From Bradyrhizobium centrolobii (lineage in GTDB: Bacteria > Pseudomonadota > Alphaproteobacteria > Rhizobiales > Xanthobacteraceae): DNA of 64,000 nt. Made by a program: the position numbers and the translations under genes. Every line of letters starts with the position of its first letter. The stretch's first letter is position 1. This document shows, piece by piece, positions 16,789 to 25,822 of the stretch. The notes below the pieces were generated by a model. The model searched no databases, was not told the origin of the DNA, and worked only from the letters and a program-made list of their open reading frames with translations. The stretch covers positions 118,138 to 182,137 of the forward strand of contig NZ_LUUB01000078.1 in NCBI RefSeq assembly GCF_001641635.1, read 5' to 3'.

Positions 16789-17526
16789 CTAGCGGGTGAT
16801 GTTCAATCCCGCCAGCATTTCCTTCACCGCGGCCATCGCCGCCGAAAGCTTCTCCGGATCGCGCGAGCGCACCACCAGATTGGTGTTCGGCTTCTGCTCC
16901 TCGTCCATGAACGGATAGCTGCCGATGATGGTGTCGGGATGGGCGGTGGCGATCGCCCGCAGCGGGCTGCCGATGTCGCCCTCTCGCGCATTGGCGCGGA
17001 CCGATTCGGAGAGCATGCGCACGCCGGATTTCAGCTTGGGCGAGACGATGTCCATCATCGCCTGCATGATCGACGGCACGCCGGCCATCACGATGACATT
17101 ACCGATCTTGAAGCCGGGGGCGAGGATGGTCGCGCTCTGGATCAGCTCGGCGCCGTCGGGGATGCGCGCCATGCGCAGGCGGGCCTCGTTGAGGTCCTGC
17201 CCGCTCCAGCGCTCGCGGAAACGCGCGACCACCTCCGGATGGTGGTCGATGCCGACGCCGAACGCCTTGGCCACGCTGTCGGCAGTGATGTCGTCATGGG
17301 TCGGCCCGATGCCGCCGGTGGTGAAGACGTAGGTGTAGCGTTGCCGCAGTGCATTCAACGCGGCGATGATGTCGTCCTCGTCGTCAGCGACGACCCGGAC
17401 TTCCTTCAGGTCGATGCCGATATTGGTCAGGTATTCGGCGATGAAGCCGATGTTCTTGTCCTTGGTCCGGCCGGACAGGATTTCATCCCCGATGACCAGA
17501 ATGCCCGCCGTGACGATCTCGCTCAT
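16789..17526 (-). CDS. Competence/damage-inducible CinA N-domain (molybdopterin-binding) protein
   Basis: A 245-residue protein made only of the CinA N-terminal, MoaB/MogA-like domain: TAGILVIGDEILSGRTKDKN at the start, then FTTGGIGPTHDDITADSVAKAFG (about 87-109). The nicotinamide-nucleotide amidase domain found in full CinA is absent, as in many alphaproteobacterial copies. Related domains have ADP-ribose or NAD-derivative pyrophosphatase activity, suggesting NAD repair, though I cannot prove it here. Start ATG 17526 is chosen because the first conserved strand begins at residue 6; 42 upstream in-frame codons show no conservation. Confidence 0.88.
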   Translation of the reverse strand: MSEIVTAGILVIGDEILSGRTKDKNIGFIAEYLTNIGIDLKEVRVVADDEDDIIAALNALRQRYTYVFTTGGIGPTHDDITADSVAKAFGVGIDHHPEVVARFRERWSGQDLNEARLRMARIPDGAELIQSATILAPGFKIGNVIVMAGVPSIMQAMMDIVSPKLKSGVRMLSESVRANAREGDIGSPLRAIATAHPDTIIGSYPFMDEEQKPNTNLVVRSRDPEKLSAAMAAVKEMLAGLNITR

Positions 17527-17678
17527 AACTTTAAGTCCCTCACCTGTCGCGCCGACTTTGCCGAGGTAACGCGTTGAAGTCACGCGGTTTTGCTGCCGAA
17601 ATAAGCAGTCCTCAGCCATTTTTTCAGGCAGCCTGCCGGCCATCCCCGACAAATGCCGTCAGTCCATCCTTATCGCGC

Positions 17679-17694
17679 TGGCCCGGCCCTTGCT
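17679..17694 (+). promoter_or_regulatory. Candidate sigma-54 promoter for the Anbu operon
   Basis: TGGCCCGGCCCTTGCT fits the RpoN pattern TGGCACG-N4-TTGCW with exact GG-N10-GC spacing and one mismatch (C for A at position 5). Transcription would start near 17705, giving a leader of about 48 nt to ATG 17753 and arguing against the alternative ATG at 17711. An 8-base core of this kind is expected about twice by chance in 64 kb on both strands, so location is the main support. Confidence 0.45.
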
Positions 17695-17752
17695 ACCACC
17701 CCGGGAAGTCATGCACTCTCTCGAGCATGGCCAGGGAGAACAGTCGGGATCT

Positions 17753-19171
17753 ATGGCAGTCGCGTTTGATGAAATGAATATTCCCGGCGGGGAGCTTCGC
17801 CCCGCCTATCAGGAGCTGGCACGCTGGCTCAAGGAGACGCCTCCCGAGGCGCTCGAATATCGCCGCCAGGAGGCCGAGCTCCTGTTCCGCCGGATCGGCA
17901 TCACCTTCGCAGTCTATGGCGAGGCCGAGTCCACCGAGCGCCTGATCCCCTTCGATGTGATCCCCCGCATCATGTCGGGCAAGGAATGGGCGCTGCTGGA
18001 GCGGGGCCTCAAGCAGCGCGTACGCGCGCTCAACATGTTCCTGCGCGACATCTATCACGGCCGCGACATCCTGCGCGCCGAAGTCGTGCCCGACGATCTG
18101 ATCTTCCAGAATCCCGTCTTCCGTCCCGAGATGAACGGCCAGCATGTGCCGCACGACGTCTACGTGCATATCGCCGGCATCGACATCGTCCGGGTCGACG
18201 CCAACGACTTCATCGTGCTCGAGGACAATGCGCGCACGCCGTCGGGCGTGTCGTACATGCTGGAAAACCGCGAGATCATGATGCGGCTGTTTCCGGACCT
18301 GTTCGCCCGGCACAAGGTGGCGCCGGTCGAGCGCTATCCGGACGAACTGCTGGCGGCCTTGCGCTCGGTCGCGCCGCAAAGTGCCTCGGGTGAGCCGACG
18401 GTCGCCCTACTCACCCCCGGCGTCTACAACTCCGCCTATTACGAGCACTCTTTCCTGGCCGACAAGCTCGGCATCGAGCTCGTCGAGGGCCGCGACCTCA
18501 TCGTCAAGAACAATGAAGTGTTCATGCGGACGACCGAGGGGATGAAGCGGGTCGACGTGATCTATCGCCGCGTCGACGACGATTTCCTCGATCCCCTCAC
18601 CTTCCGTCCCGACTCCGTGCTCGGCGTACCCGGGCTGATGTCGGCCTATGCGGCCGGCAACATCACGCTCGCCAACGCCGTCGGCACCGGGATTGCCGAC
18701 GACAAGGCGATCTACTCCTACATGCCGGATATCGTGAAATTCTACCTCGGCGAGGAGCCGATCCTGAAGAACGTACCAACCTGGCGCTGCCGCGAGCCGA
18801 AGGACCTCGCCTATGTGCTCGACAATCTCGGCGACCTCGTCGTGAAGGAGGTTCACGGCTCCGGCGGCTACGGCATGCTGATCGGCCCCGCCGCGACCAA
18901 GGCAACGATCGAAGCCTTCCGCGAGAAGCTCAAGCGCGAGCCGGAGGGCTTCATCGCCCAGCCGACGCTGGCACTCTCGACCTGCCCGACCTGCACGGCG
19001 TCAGGCCTCGCGCCGCGCCATGTCGATCTGCGGCCCTTCGTGCTCACCGGCAGCAAGCGCACCACCATCGTGCCCGGCGGCCTCACCCGCGTCGCGCTGA
19101 AGGAAGGCTCGCTGGTGGTGAATTCGAGCCAGGGCGGCGGCACCAAAGACACCTGGATTCTGGACGAGTAG
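17753..19171 (+). CDS. Circularly permuted ATP-grasp type 2 protein (Anbu-cluster ligase)
   Basis: A 472-residue member of the DUF404/DUF407 family. Characteristic blocks are GITFAVYGEAESTERLIPFD, IPRIMSGKEWALLERGLKQR, VYVHIAGIDIVRVDANDFIVLEDNARTPSGVSYMLENRE and, toward the C-terminus, VVKEVHGSGGYGML and RHVDLRPFVL, which carry the permuted ATP-grasp nucleotide and metal residues. The family is thought to ligate amino acids or peptides. It is the first gene of the four-gene Anbu cluster, followed 4 nt later by the alpha-E gene. The ATG at 17753 has GGGAT upstream; 17711 is a possible alternative start. Confidence 0.9.
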   Translation: MAVAFDEMNIPGGELRPAYQELARWLKETPPEALEYRRQEAELLFRRIGITFAVYGEAESTERLIPFDVIPRIMSGKEWALLERGLKQRVRALNMFLRDIYHGRDILRAEVVPDDLIFQNPVFRPEMNGQHVPHDVYVHIAGIDIVRVDANDFIVLEDNARTPSGVSYMLENREIMMRLFPDLFARHKVAPVERYPDELLAALRSVAPQSASGEPTVALLTPGVYNSAYYEHSFLADKLGIELVEGRDLIVKNNEVFMRTTEGMKRVDVIYRRVDDDFLDPLTFRPDSVLGVPGLMSAYAAGNITLANAVGTGIADDKAIYSYMPDIVKFYLGEEPILKNVPTWRCREPKDLAYVLDNLGDLVVKEVHGSGGYGMLIGPAATKATIEAFREKLKREPEGFIAQPTLALSTCPTCTASGLAPRHVDLRPFVLTGSKRTTIVPGGLTRVALKEGSLVVNSSQGGGTKDTWILDE

Positions 19172-19175
19172 AGAG

Positions 19176-20120
19176 ATGCTGTCGCGTACCGCCGAAAACC
19201 TCTACTGGCTTGCCCGCTATGTCGAACGGGCCGAGTATCTCGCGCGCACCATCGATGCGACGCTGCGCGTCACCGCCTTGCCGGCGGCCTATGTCGGCAA
19301 GACCAATGAATGGGACTCGGCGCTGCTCACTGCCGGCGTCGCCGCAAGCTTCTACCAGCAGTATCAGGAAGCCAACGAGACCAACGTCGTCGACTATCTC
19401 TCCTTCTCGACGGACAATCCGTCCTCGATCAGGAACTGCATCGAAGCGGCGCGGCTGAACTCACGCTCGGTGCGCACCGCGCTCACGAGCGAGATGTGGG
19501 ACACCATCAACTCCGCCTGGATCGAGCTCCAGGCGGTCTGGAGCAAGGGCACTTCCACCCGCGAGGATCTGGCCAAATTCCTGCGCTTCGTGCAGGAAAC
19601 CTCGCTGCGCTTCGACGGCTCGGCCTACCGCACCATGCTGCGCAATGACGCCTACTGGTTCTCGCGGATGGGCGTGCATCTCGAACGCGCCGACAACACC
19701 GCGCGCATTCTCGACGTGAAGTATCACGTGCTGCTGCCCGATGAGGAGCATGTCGGCGGTCCGCTCGATTTCTACCAGTGGAGCTCGATCCTGCGCTCGG
19801 TCTCGGCGCTGACCGCCTATCACTGGGTCTACCGCGAGACGCTGAAACCCTGGCTGATCGCGGACCTGCTCATCCTCAACGACACGCTGCCGCGCTCGCT
19901 TGCCAGCTGCTACGGCAATCTCGTACGCAACCTCGACCAGATCGGCGTCGCCTATGGCCGCCAGGGCCCGGCCCAGCGCCACGCCCGCGGCATCCGCAAC
20001 CGGCTGGAACACTCGAACATGAACGACATTTTCCAGCATGGCGTGCATGAATTCATTCAGGAATTCATCGCTGATAATTCCAGGCTGGGCGAAATCATCA
20101 CGAAGCAGTATTTGATCTGA
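19176..20120 (+). CDS. Alpha-E domain protein (DUF403)
   Basis: A 314-residue, almost fully helical protein. The opening MLSRTAENLYWLARYVERAE is diagnostic of the alpha-E family, and acidic residues recur at the equivalent position of later helices (for example YWFSRMGVHLERADNTARILD around 166-186). It is consistently encoded between the permuted ATP-grasp and the transglutaminase-like protein. Biochemical function is not established; a role as scaffold or ligase partner is inferred from gene order. GAGAG is a weak ribosome site, but only 4 nt separate it from the previous stop, so translation is likely coupled. Confidence 0.9.
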   Translation: MLSRTAENLYWLARYVERAEYLARTIDATLRVTALPAAYVGKTNEWDSALLTAGVAASFYQQYQEANETNVVDYLSFSTDNPSSIRNCIEAARLNSRSVRTALTSEMWDTINSAWIELQAVWSKGTSTREDLAKFLRFVQETSLRFDGSAYRTMLRNDAYWFSRMGVHLERADNTARILDVKYHVLLPDEEHVGGPLDFYQWSSILRSVSALTAYHWVYRETLKPWLIADLLILNDTLPRSLASCYGNLVRNLDQIGVAYGRQGPAQRHARGIRNRLEHSNMNDIFQHGVHEFIQEFIADNSRLGEIITKQYLI

Positions 20121-20128
20121 TACATGCT

Positions 20129-20206
20129 GTCATTCCGGGGCGCCCGCAGGGCGAACCCGGAATCTCGTCATTCCGGGTTCGGTGCTGCGCACCGCCCCGG
20201 AATGAC
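20129..20206. repeat. Family A repeat, short GGAATCTC form
   Basis: Arms GTCATTCCGGGGCGCCCG and CACCGCCCCGGAATGAC enclose ACCCGGAATCTCG and TCATTCCGGGTTCGG. It interrupts the Anbu operon between the alpha-E and transglutaminase genes. Confidence 0.85.
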
Positions 20207-20229
20207 CACGCAAGAACAACTGGTCCACC

Positions 20230-21072
20230 ATGCGCCTGCGAATCCTGCACACCACGACCTATCGCTACGAGCCGCCGGCCACCAGCGTGATCCAGATCCT
20301 GCGCATGACGCCCGGCAGCCATGACGGGCAATATGTGGCGGAATGGCAGATCGACGTCTCGACCGACACCAAGCTCGACACCCATGAGGACGCGTTCGGC
20401 AACCTCACCCAGGTGCTGTCCTGCGGACCCGTCGGCGACATCAAGGTCACCGCCGAGGGCCTGATCGAGACCCACGACACCGGCGGCGTGCTGCGCGGCG
20501 CCGACGAGCGCTTTCCGCCGGGCATGTTCCTGCGTACGACTGAGCTCACCGGGGTCAATCCGGCGATGACGGCGGTTGCCCGCCAGTTGCGCGCGGAGGC
20601 CGAGAGCGACACGCTAGGCTTCCTGCACACGCTGATGACGCAGATCAGCGAGCACATGACCTTCGACGAGGACCCGACCAACAGCGGCACCTCGGCGGCG
20701 GAGGCGTTCACGCTCAAGCGCGGCGTCTGCCAGGACTATGCGCATATCTTCATCGCCTGCGCCCGCACCGGCGGCGTGCCGGCGCGCTTCGTCTCCGGCC
20801 ACTTCCTGCGCTCCGACGGCACCGTCCATCAGAACGCGGGGCACGCCTGGGCGGAAGCCTTCGTGCCGGACCTTGGCTGGGTCGGCTTCGATCCTGCCAA
20901 CTGCATCTGCTCGACCGATGCGCACGTCCGCGTCGCGATCGGTCTCGATTATCTTGGCGCGGCGCCGGTGCGCGGCACCCGTTATGGCGGCGGCATCGAG
21001 ACGCTGACGGTGGCGGTGAAGGTCGACCAGGCCGGCCGCAGCGGCCAGTCGCAATCGCAATGGCAGGGATAG
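20230..21072 (+). CDS. Transglutaminase-like cysteine protease family protein (Anbu cluster)
   Basis: A 280-residue cytoplasmic protein. The bacterial transglutaminase N-terminal beta domain covers about residues 1-90 and the papain-like core about 150-230. The full triad is present: Cys167 in RGVCQDYAH, His205 in NAGHAWAEA and Asp221 in WVGFDPAN. These proteins may form or cleave isopeptide bonds. Within the Anbu cluster it is placed between the alpha-E protein and the proteasome homologue. There is no signal peptide, which agrees with a cytoplasmic peptide-modification role. Confidence 0.92.
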   Translation: MRLRILHTTTYRYEPPATSVIQILRMTPGSHDGQYVAEWQIDVSTDTKLDTHEDAFGNLTQVLSCGPVGDIKVTAEGLIETHDTGGVLRGADERFPPGMFLRTTELTGVNPAMTAVARQLRAEAESDTLGFLHTLMTQISEHMTFDEDPTNSGTSAAEAFTLKRGVCQDYAHIFIACARTGGVPARFVSGHFLRSDGTVHQNAGHAWAEAFVPDLGWVGFDPANCICSTDAHVRVAIGLDYLGAAPVRGTRYGGGIETLTVAVKVDQAGRSGQSQSQWQG

Positions 21073-21080
21073 GCTTGCTT

Positions 21081-21185
21081 GTCATTCCGGGGCGCGCGCC
21101 AGCGCGAACCCGGAATCCATCGGGCCGCTGCGTCGGAGGTGAAATGGATTCCGGGCTCGCGACTTCGTCGCGCCCCGGAATGACG
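21081..21185. repeat. Family A paired inverted repeat
   Basis: Arms GTCATTCCGGGGCGCGCG to GGAATCCAT and ATGGATTCCGGGCTCGCG to GGAATGACG. Read on the minus strand the 23-nt centre starts TTCACC and ends GCGGCCCG, matching the centres of other copies. The rest of the gap to Anbu (21186-21341) shows nothing further that I recognise. Confidence 0.88.
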
Positions 21186-21341
21186 ACCAAGATTCGCAGT
21201 TCCTGAAATCCGACGCCTCGCAGTCCTGCACGGCCGCCCCTACGGCAAGGTTTCAACCCGGCCCTCGCGGGAATTGGGGTTGGAGCAGCCTTTGAAATTG
21301 GCTAGTAATTCCGCGCAAACGCTCGCGCTCGGGGACTGGAA

Positions 21342-22100
21342 ATGACCTATTGTTGCGGAATCCTGGTTCGGGACGGGCTCGTCATGATCGCCGACACCCG
21401 CACCAATGCCGGCCTCGACAACGTCTCGACGTTCCGCAAGCTCCACATCTTCTCCAAGCCCGGCGAGCGCATCATGGCGATTGCGAGCGCGGGCAACCTC
21501 GCCATCAGCCAGTCGGTGCTGTCGACCCTCACCGAAGGCCTGGAAGACCCCAACACGGGCGAGGTCGAGACGCTGATGAACGCGCCGACCATGTTCCAGG
21601 CCGCCCAGCGCATCGGGCGGGCGATCCGCGCGGTGCACGCCACGGAAGGACCGGCGCTGAAATCCGAAGACGTCTCGTTCGACGTGTCCTTCCTGTTCGG
21701 TGGCCAGATCAAGGGCGCGCGCATGCGGCTGTTCATGGTCTACACCGCCGGCAATTTCATCGAATGCACCACCGACACGCCGTACTTGCAGATCGGCGAA
21801 CACAAATACGGCAAGCCGGTGCTCGACCGCGCCATGCATTACGACGTCGAGCTCTATGAAGCGCTGAAGACCGGCCTGATCTCGATGGACTCGACCATGC
21901 GCTCCAATCTCGGCGTCGGCCTGCCGATCGACGTGCTGGTGGTCCGCTCGGATGCCTGCGATGCCGATCTCAATCACCGCATCGAGGCGGGTGAGCCCTA
22001 TTTCCACGACCTGCGCTCGCGCTGGTCGGCGGCATTGCGCGCGGCGCACCAGAACATCCCGCGCCCGCCCTACAAGAACGAAAAAGAACCCAAAACCTGA
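21342..22100 (+). CDS. Anbu, proteasome beta-subunit homologue (proteasome-type protease)
   Basis: A 252-residue Ntn-hydrolase. The second residue is Thr (MTYCCGILVRDGLVMIADTRTNAG), which becomes the nucleophilic N-terminus after Met removal; Asp in IADTRTN and the KLHIFSKPG lysine fit the proteasome active-site pattern. The body length fits Anbu rather than HslV (about 175 residues), and the cluster of ATP-grasp, alpha-E and transglutaminase genes upstream is diagnostic. Anbu forms oligomeric rings in studied bacteria, but its substrate is unresolved. It is the last gene of the cluster, 269 nt after the transglutaminase, with a repeat between. Confidence 0.92.
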   Translation: MTYCCGILVRDGLVMIADTRTNAGLDNVSTFRKLHIFSKPGERIMAIASAGNLAISQSVLSTLTEGLEDPNTGEVETLMNAPTMFQAAQRIGRAIRAVHATEGPALKSEDVSFDVSFLFGGQIKGARMRLFMVYTAGNFIECTTDTPYLQIGEHKYGKPVLDRAMHYDVELYEALKTGLISMDSTMRSNLGVGLPIDVLVVRSDACDADLNHRIEAGEPYFHDLRSRWSAALRAAHQNIPRPPYKNEKEPKT

Positions 22101-22126
22101 CAGCTTAAGAGAAAAGGCAGGAAACG

Positions 22127-22885
22127 ATGAGCGAAGCAAAAAAGATCGCAGTGGTGACGGGCGCCGGCACCGGTGTCGGACGCGCGGCGGCGCTGGCGCT
22201 GATGGACGCCGGCTTCACCGTGGTGCTCGCCGGACGCCGGCTCGACAAGCTCGAGGAGACCGCAAAGCTCGGCCCTGCGGGCAAGAGCCTCTGTGTCTCC
22301 GCCGACATGACTGATCCGGCCTCGATCGCCGCGCTGTTCGCCAAGGTGACGGACACCTATGGTCGCCTGGACGTGCTCTTCAACAATGCCGGCATGGGCG
22401 CGCCGCCCGTCAATTTCGAGGATCTGAGCCTCGAACAGTGGCAGGCGGTGGTGAACACCAACCTCACCGGCCCGTTCCTGTGCACCCAGCACGCCTTCCG
22501 CATCATGAAGGACCAGACCCCGCGCGGCGGCCGCATCATCAACAACGGCTCGATCTCGGCGCACGCGCCGCGGCCGTTCTCGGCGGCCTATACCTCGACC
22601 AAGCACGCCATCACGGGCCTGACCAAGGCCTCCAATCTCGACGGCCGCGCCTATGACATCGCGGTCGGCCAGGTCGACATCGGCAACGCCGCAACGCCCA
22701 TGACCGACCGCATGGTCGCCGGCCCGGGCGTGATGCAGCCCGACGGCACGATGAAGCACGAGCCACGGATGGACGCGAAGGCAGTCGGCGATGCCGTCGC
22801 CTACATGGCCGGTCTCCCGCTCGATGCCAACGTGCTGTTCATGACGGTAATGGCGAGCAAGATGCCGTTCGTGGGACGGGGCTAG
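22127..22885 (+). CDS. SDR family oxidoreductase
   Basis: A 252-residue classical short-chain dehydrogenase/reductase. NAD(P) site GAGTGVGRAAALAL near residue 12, the NNAG motif at NNAGMGAP, and the catalytic set with Ser in NNGSISAHAPRP and YTSTK (Tyr and Lys). AGR after the second strand (VVLAGRRLDK) suggests NADPH preference. No substrate can be assigned. It starts 26 nt after Anbu, with GGCAGGAAACG as ribosome site, so it may be read through from the Anbu operon, although it is not part of the conserved cluster. Confidence 0.92.
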   Translation: MSEAKKIAVVTGAGTGVGRAAALALMDAGFTVVLAGRRLDKLEETAKLGPAGKSLCVSADMTDPASIAALFAKVTDTYGRLDVLFNNAGMGAPPVNFEDLSLEQWQAVVNTNLTGPFLCTQHAFRIMKDQTPRGGRIINNGSISAHAPRPFSAAYTSTKHAITGLTKASNLDGRAYDIAVGQVDIGNAATPMTDRMVAGPGVMQPDGTMKHEPRMDAKAVGDAVAYMAGLPLDANVLFMTVMASKMPFVGRG

Positions 22886-22889
22886 TTCT

Positions 22890-22925
22890 CTCCTCACCCT
22901 CTCCCCGTTCCTTACGGGGAGAGGA
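22890..22925. repeat. Family D repeat fragment (CTCTCCCCGTTCC)
   Basis: TCACCCTCTCCCCGTTCC and ACGGGGAGAGGA form a short stem directly after the SDR stop codon and may help end transcription. Confidence 0.6.
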
Positions 22926-23055
22926 CAGGCACCCAAAATCTGCGCCTCACTCAAAAAACTGAAAAACAACCCCATGCACAGTAGGTGATGCGGGGTTCCG
23001 ACTGCTGCCGGCGAGCGGGGTGAGGCGAAGTAAACCCACGCGCCACCTCCACAAT

Positions 23056-23135
23056 CGTCATTGCGAGCGCAGCGAAGCAATCCAGACTGTCGCCGCCTAA
23101 AGACTCTGGATTGCTTCGCTGCGCTCGCAATGACG
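23056..23135. repeat. Family B palindromic repeat, perfect 31-nt arms
   Basis: Arms 23056-23086 and 23105-23135 are perfect reverse complements and identical to the copy near 14 kb; the loop is again 18 nt although its sequence differs. It lies between convergent SDR and MFS genes. Confidence 0.92.
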
Positions 23136-23162
23136 GATGAGAGAGCCTTCGCTCCTCACCCC

Positions 23163-24425
23163 CTACTCCAGCCGCTCCACCTGCCGCAGGCTCGGAAACA
23201 GCTTCATCCACAACAGCGCCACCGCGATGGTGCAGACGCCGCCGAGCACGGCGGCCGGCATGGCGCCGAACAGTGCGGCCGTGAGCCCGCTCTCGAACTG
23301 GCCGAGCTGGTTCGAGGCGTTGATGAACAGGAAGTTCACCGCGCCGACGCGGCCGCGCATCTCGTCGGGTGTCGCCAGCTGCACCAGCGAGAAGCGGATC
23401 ACGACGCTGACCGTGTCGGCAGCGCCGAGAACAGCGAGCGACAGCACCGACAGCCACATCCAGGACGACAGCGCGAACACCACGGTGGCGATGCCGAACA
23501 TGATCACGGCCTGGAACATGCGCATGCCGACATGCCGCGAGATCGCGTGCCGCGCCAGCACCATGGTCATCAGCAGCGCGCCGACCGCCGGCGCCGCCCG
23601 CAGCACGCCAAGCCCCACCGGACCGGTCTGGAGGATGTCGCGGGCATAGATCGGCAATAGCGCGGTGACGCCGCCGAACAGAACGGCGAACAGGTCGAGC
23701 GAGATGGTGCCGAGGATCGCCGGATTGCTGCGGATGAAGCGGACGCCGGCAAAGATGTTGTCCGCGCTCGTATCCTTGGCGACCGCCTGGGGGCGCGGCT
23801 GGATGAAGCCGGTCAGGATCATCCCGAGAATCCAGAACAGCACCATCACGGCATAGGCGAGATGCGGCGCGATGGCATAGGCAAGGCCGCCGAGCGCCGG
23901 CCCCGTGATGGTGGCAACCTGCGCCGCGCCGCTCGAGATCGCGGTCGCACGCTGGAGCGATCCCTGCGGCGCGATCAGCGGCAGCAGCGCCGCGGTGGTC
24001 GGGCTTTCGAAGGCGCCGGCGATGCCGAGCACGAAGGTCGCGACGAAGATCTGCACCTCGCCGACCGCGCCGAGATAGGTGATAACGGCGAGGTAGAGCG
24101 CGGTCGCCGCTTCCACGAGCTGGCAGAGCTGGACGACGCGTTTGCGTTCAAAGCGGTCGGCGGCATGGCCGGCGACGAACACCAGAAGCGCGGTGGGCAG
24201 GAACTGCACGAGCCCGACCATGCCCAGGTCGAAGGCCGAACCGGTGAGATCGTAGATCTGCCAGCCGATCGCGACTGCCGCGATCTGGCTGGAAAAGCGC
24301 GACAGGCTGCGCGAGAGCAGGAAGAACAGGAAGGCGGGATGGGAGAGGAGCGCTCCAGCGCTGACCGGCGGATTGGCTGGCACCGCCCGCTCGTCGCTCA
24401 CCTCCCGGCTCACCTTCTGGACCAT
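23163..24425 (-). CDS. MFS transporter (EntS/multidrug exporter-like)
   Basis: A 420-residue major facilitator with 12 predicted helices. The loop AGHAADRFERKRVVQLCQ (between helices 2 and 3) is the MFS A-motif equivalent, and HPAFLFFLLSRSLSRFSSQIAAVAIGWQIYDLTG is the first helix pair seen in the EntS-like drug and siderophore exporters. Substrate unknown. ATG 24425 is chosen because it begins a short polar tail before helix 1; 33 further in-frame codons upstream look non-coding. It is divergent from the CNT transporter gene. Confidence 0.88.
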   Translation of the reverse strand: MVQKVSREVSDERAVPANPPVSAGALLSHPAFLFFLLSRSLSRFSSQIAAVAIGWQIYDLTGSAFDLGMVGLVQFLPTALLVFVAGHAADRFERKRVVQLCQLVEAATALYLAVITYLGAVGEVQIFVATFVLGIAGAFESPTTAALLPLIAPQGSLQRATAISSGAAQVATITGPALGGLAYAIAPHLAYAVMVLFWILGMILTGFIQPRPQAVAKDTSADNIFAGVRFIRSNPAILGTISLDLFAVLFGGVTALLPIYARDILQTGPVGLGVLRAAPAVGALLMTMVLARHAISRHVGMRMFQAVIMFGIATVVFALSSWMWLSVLSLAVLGAADTVSVVIRFSLVQLATPDEMRGRVGAVNFLFINASNQLGQFESGLTAALFGAMPAAVLGGVCTIAVALLWMKLFPSLRQVERLE

Positions 24426-24558
24426 TCCCGCGTGATGTTGATGAGGACTCGCGTGGCTGACGCAGACGAGCTTGTCAACAGCGGAAGGCTCCGGCGGCCT
24501 CCCGGCATTGCCTTTGCAACGCACGCGCTGCCATAATCATTGGGGGTTTGGGGACATC

Positions 24559-25809
24559 ATGCTGCGGCTGCAATCGGCACTCGGCATTTTCGCATTGCTG
24601 CTGATCGCCTGGGCGCTCGGCGAAAACCGTCGCGCGGTCTCGCTGCGCCAGGCGGCGATCGGGCTCGTCGTCACCTTCGTCACCGCGATCGTGCTGTTGA
24701 AGCTGCCGGTCGTCGCGCATGCCTTCGGCGCCATCAATGACGCGGTCGGCGCGATCTCATCGGCCTCGCGCGCCGGCTCGTCCTTCGTGTTCGGCTATGT
24801 CGGCGGCGGCGCCCCGCCCTTCGACGTGAAGGTGCCCGGAGCCGATTTCATCCTCGCCTTCCAGGCGCTGCCGATCGTGCTGGTCATGAGCGTGCTGACC
24901 ACGCTGCTGTTCTATTGGCGGGTGCTGCCGCCGATCGTGCGCGGCATGGCCTGGCTGCTCGAACGCACGCTCGGCGTCGGCGGCGCGGTCGGGTTGTCGA
25001 CCGCCGCCAACATCTTCCTCGGCATGGTCGAGGCGCCGCTGTTCGTGCGGCCGTATCTGAAGCAGATGACGCGCAGCGAATTGTTCCTGGTGATGACCGG
25101 CGGCATGGCCGGCATCGCCGGCACGGTGCTCGTGCTCTATGCGACCCTGCTGGCGCCGCTCATTCCCGATGCGGCGGCGCATTTCGTCATCGCCTCGGTG
25201 CTGGGAGCGCCGGGCGCCATTCTCGTCAGCCTGATCATGGTGCCGGAGACCAGCAGCGTGCGCACCGGCGGCACGCTGGAGGATCCCGAGTTGGAAGTCT
25301 CCAGCACGATGGATGCCATCGTGAAAGGCACGAGCGCCGGCCTCGAGCTGCTGCTCAACATCGTCGCCATGCTGCTGGTGCTGGTGGCGCTGGTCTATCT
25401 CGTCAACGCCCTCCTCGGCCTGCTGCCGAACATTGGCGGCGCTTCGATCTCGCTGCAGCGTCTGCTCGGCCTCGTGATGGCGCCGGTGTGCTGGCTGATG
25501 GGCCTGCCCTGGGATCAGGCGGTCACGGCCGGCAGCCTGATGGGCACCAAGACCGTGCTCAACGAATTGATCGCCTATGTCGATCTGTCCAAGCTCGCGC
25601 CGGACGCGCTCGACCCGCGCTCGCGCCTGATCATGCTCTACGCGATGTGCGGCTTCGCCAATTTCGCGAGCCTCGGCATCATGATCGGCGGCCTCGGCGT
25701 GATGGCGCCGGAGCGGCGCGAGGAGATCAATGCGCTCGGGCTGAAGTCGATCGTGTCAGGGACGCTGACGACATGTTTGATGGGGGCGATCGTGGGGGTG
25801 CTGACGTAG
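24559..25809 (+). CDS. Concentrative nucleoside transporter (NupC/CNT family)
   Basis: A 416-residue membrane protein. CNT hallmarks are GAINDAVGAISSASRAGSSFVFGY, the re-entrant segment GVGGAVGLSTAANIFLGMVEAPLFVRPYL with the nucleoside-binding VEAPL, and GTKTVLNELIAYVDL followed by CGFANFASLGIMIGGLG near the C-terminus. It imports nucleosides with protons or sodium. The start ATG 24559 precedes the first hydrophobic helix; the in-frame upstream extension overlaps the divergent MFS promoter region. Confidence 0.92.
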   Translation: MLRLQSALGIFALLLIAWALGENRRAVSLRQAAIGLVVTFVTAIVLLKLPVVAHAFGAINDAVGAISSASRAGSSFVFGYVGGGAPPFDVKVPGADFILAFQALPIVLVMSVLTTLLFYWRVLPPIVRGMAWLLERTLGVGGAVGLSTAANIFLGMVEAPLFVRPYLKQMTRSELFLVMTGGMAGIAGTVLVLYATLLAPLIPDAAAHFVIASVLGAPGAILVSLIMVPETSSVRTGGTLEDPELEVSSTMDAIVKGTSAGLELLLNIVAMLLVLVALVYLVNALLGLLPNIGGASISLQRLLGLVMAPVCWLMGLPWDQAVTAGSLMGTKTVLNELIAYVDLSKLAPDALDPRSRLIMLYAMCGFANFASLGIMIGGLGVMAPERREEINALGLKSIVSGTLTTCLMGAIVGVLT

Positions 25810-25822
25810 GCTTTCTCCGCCG

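Noticed and set aside
23056..23135. Possible CRISPR array from recurring palindromic repeats
   Set aside because: Copies are dispersed kilobases apart, not arrayed with spacers, and no cas genes are present.
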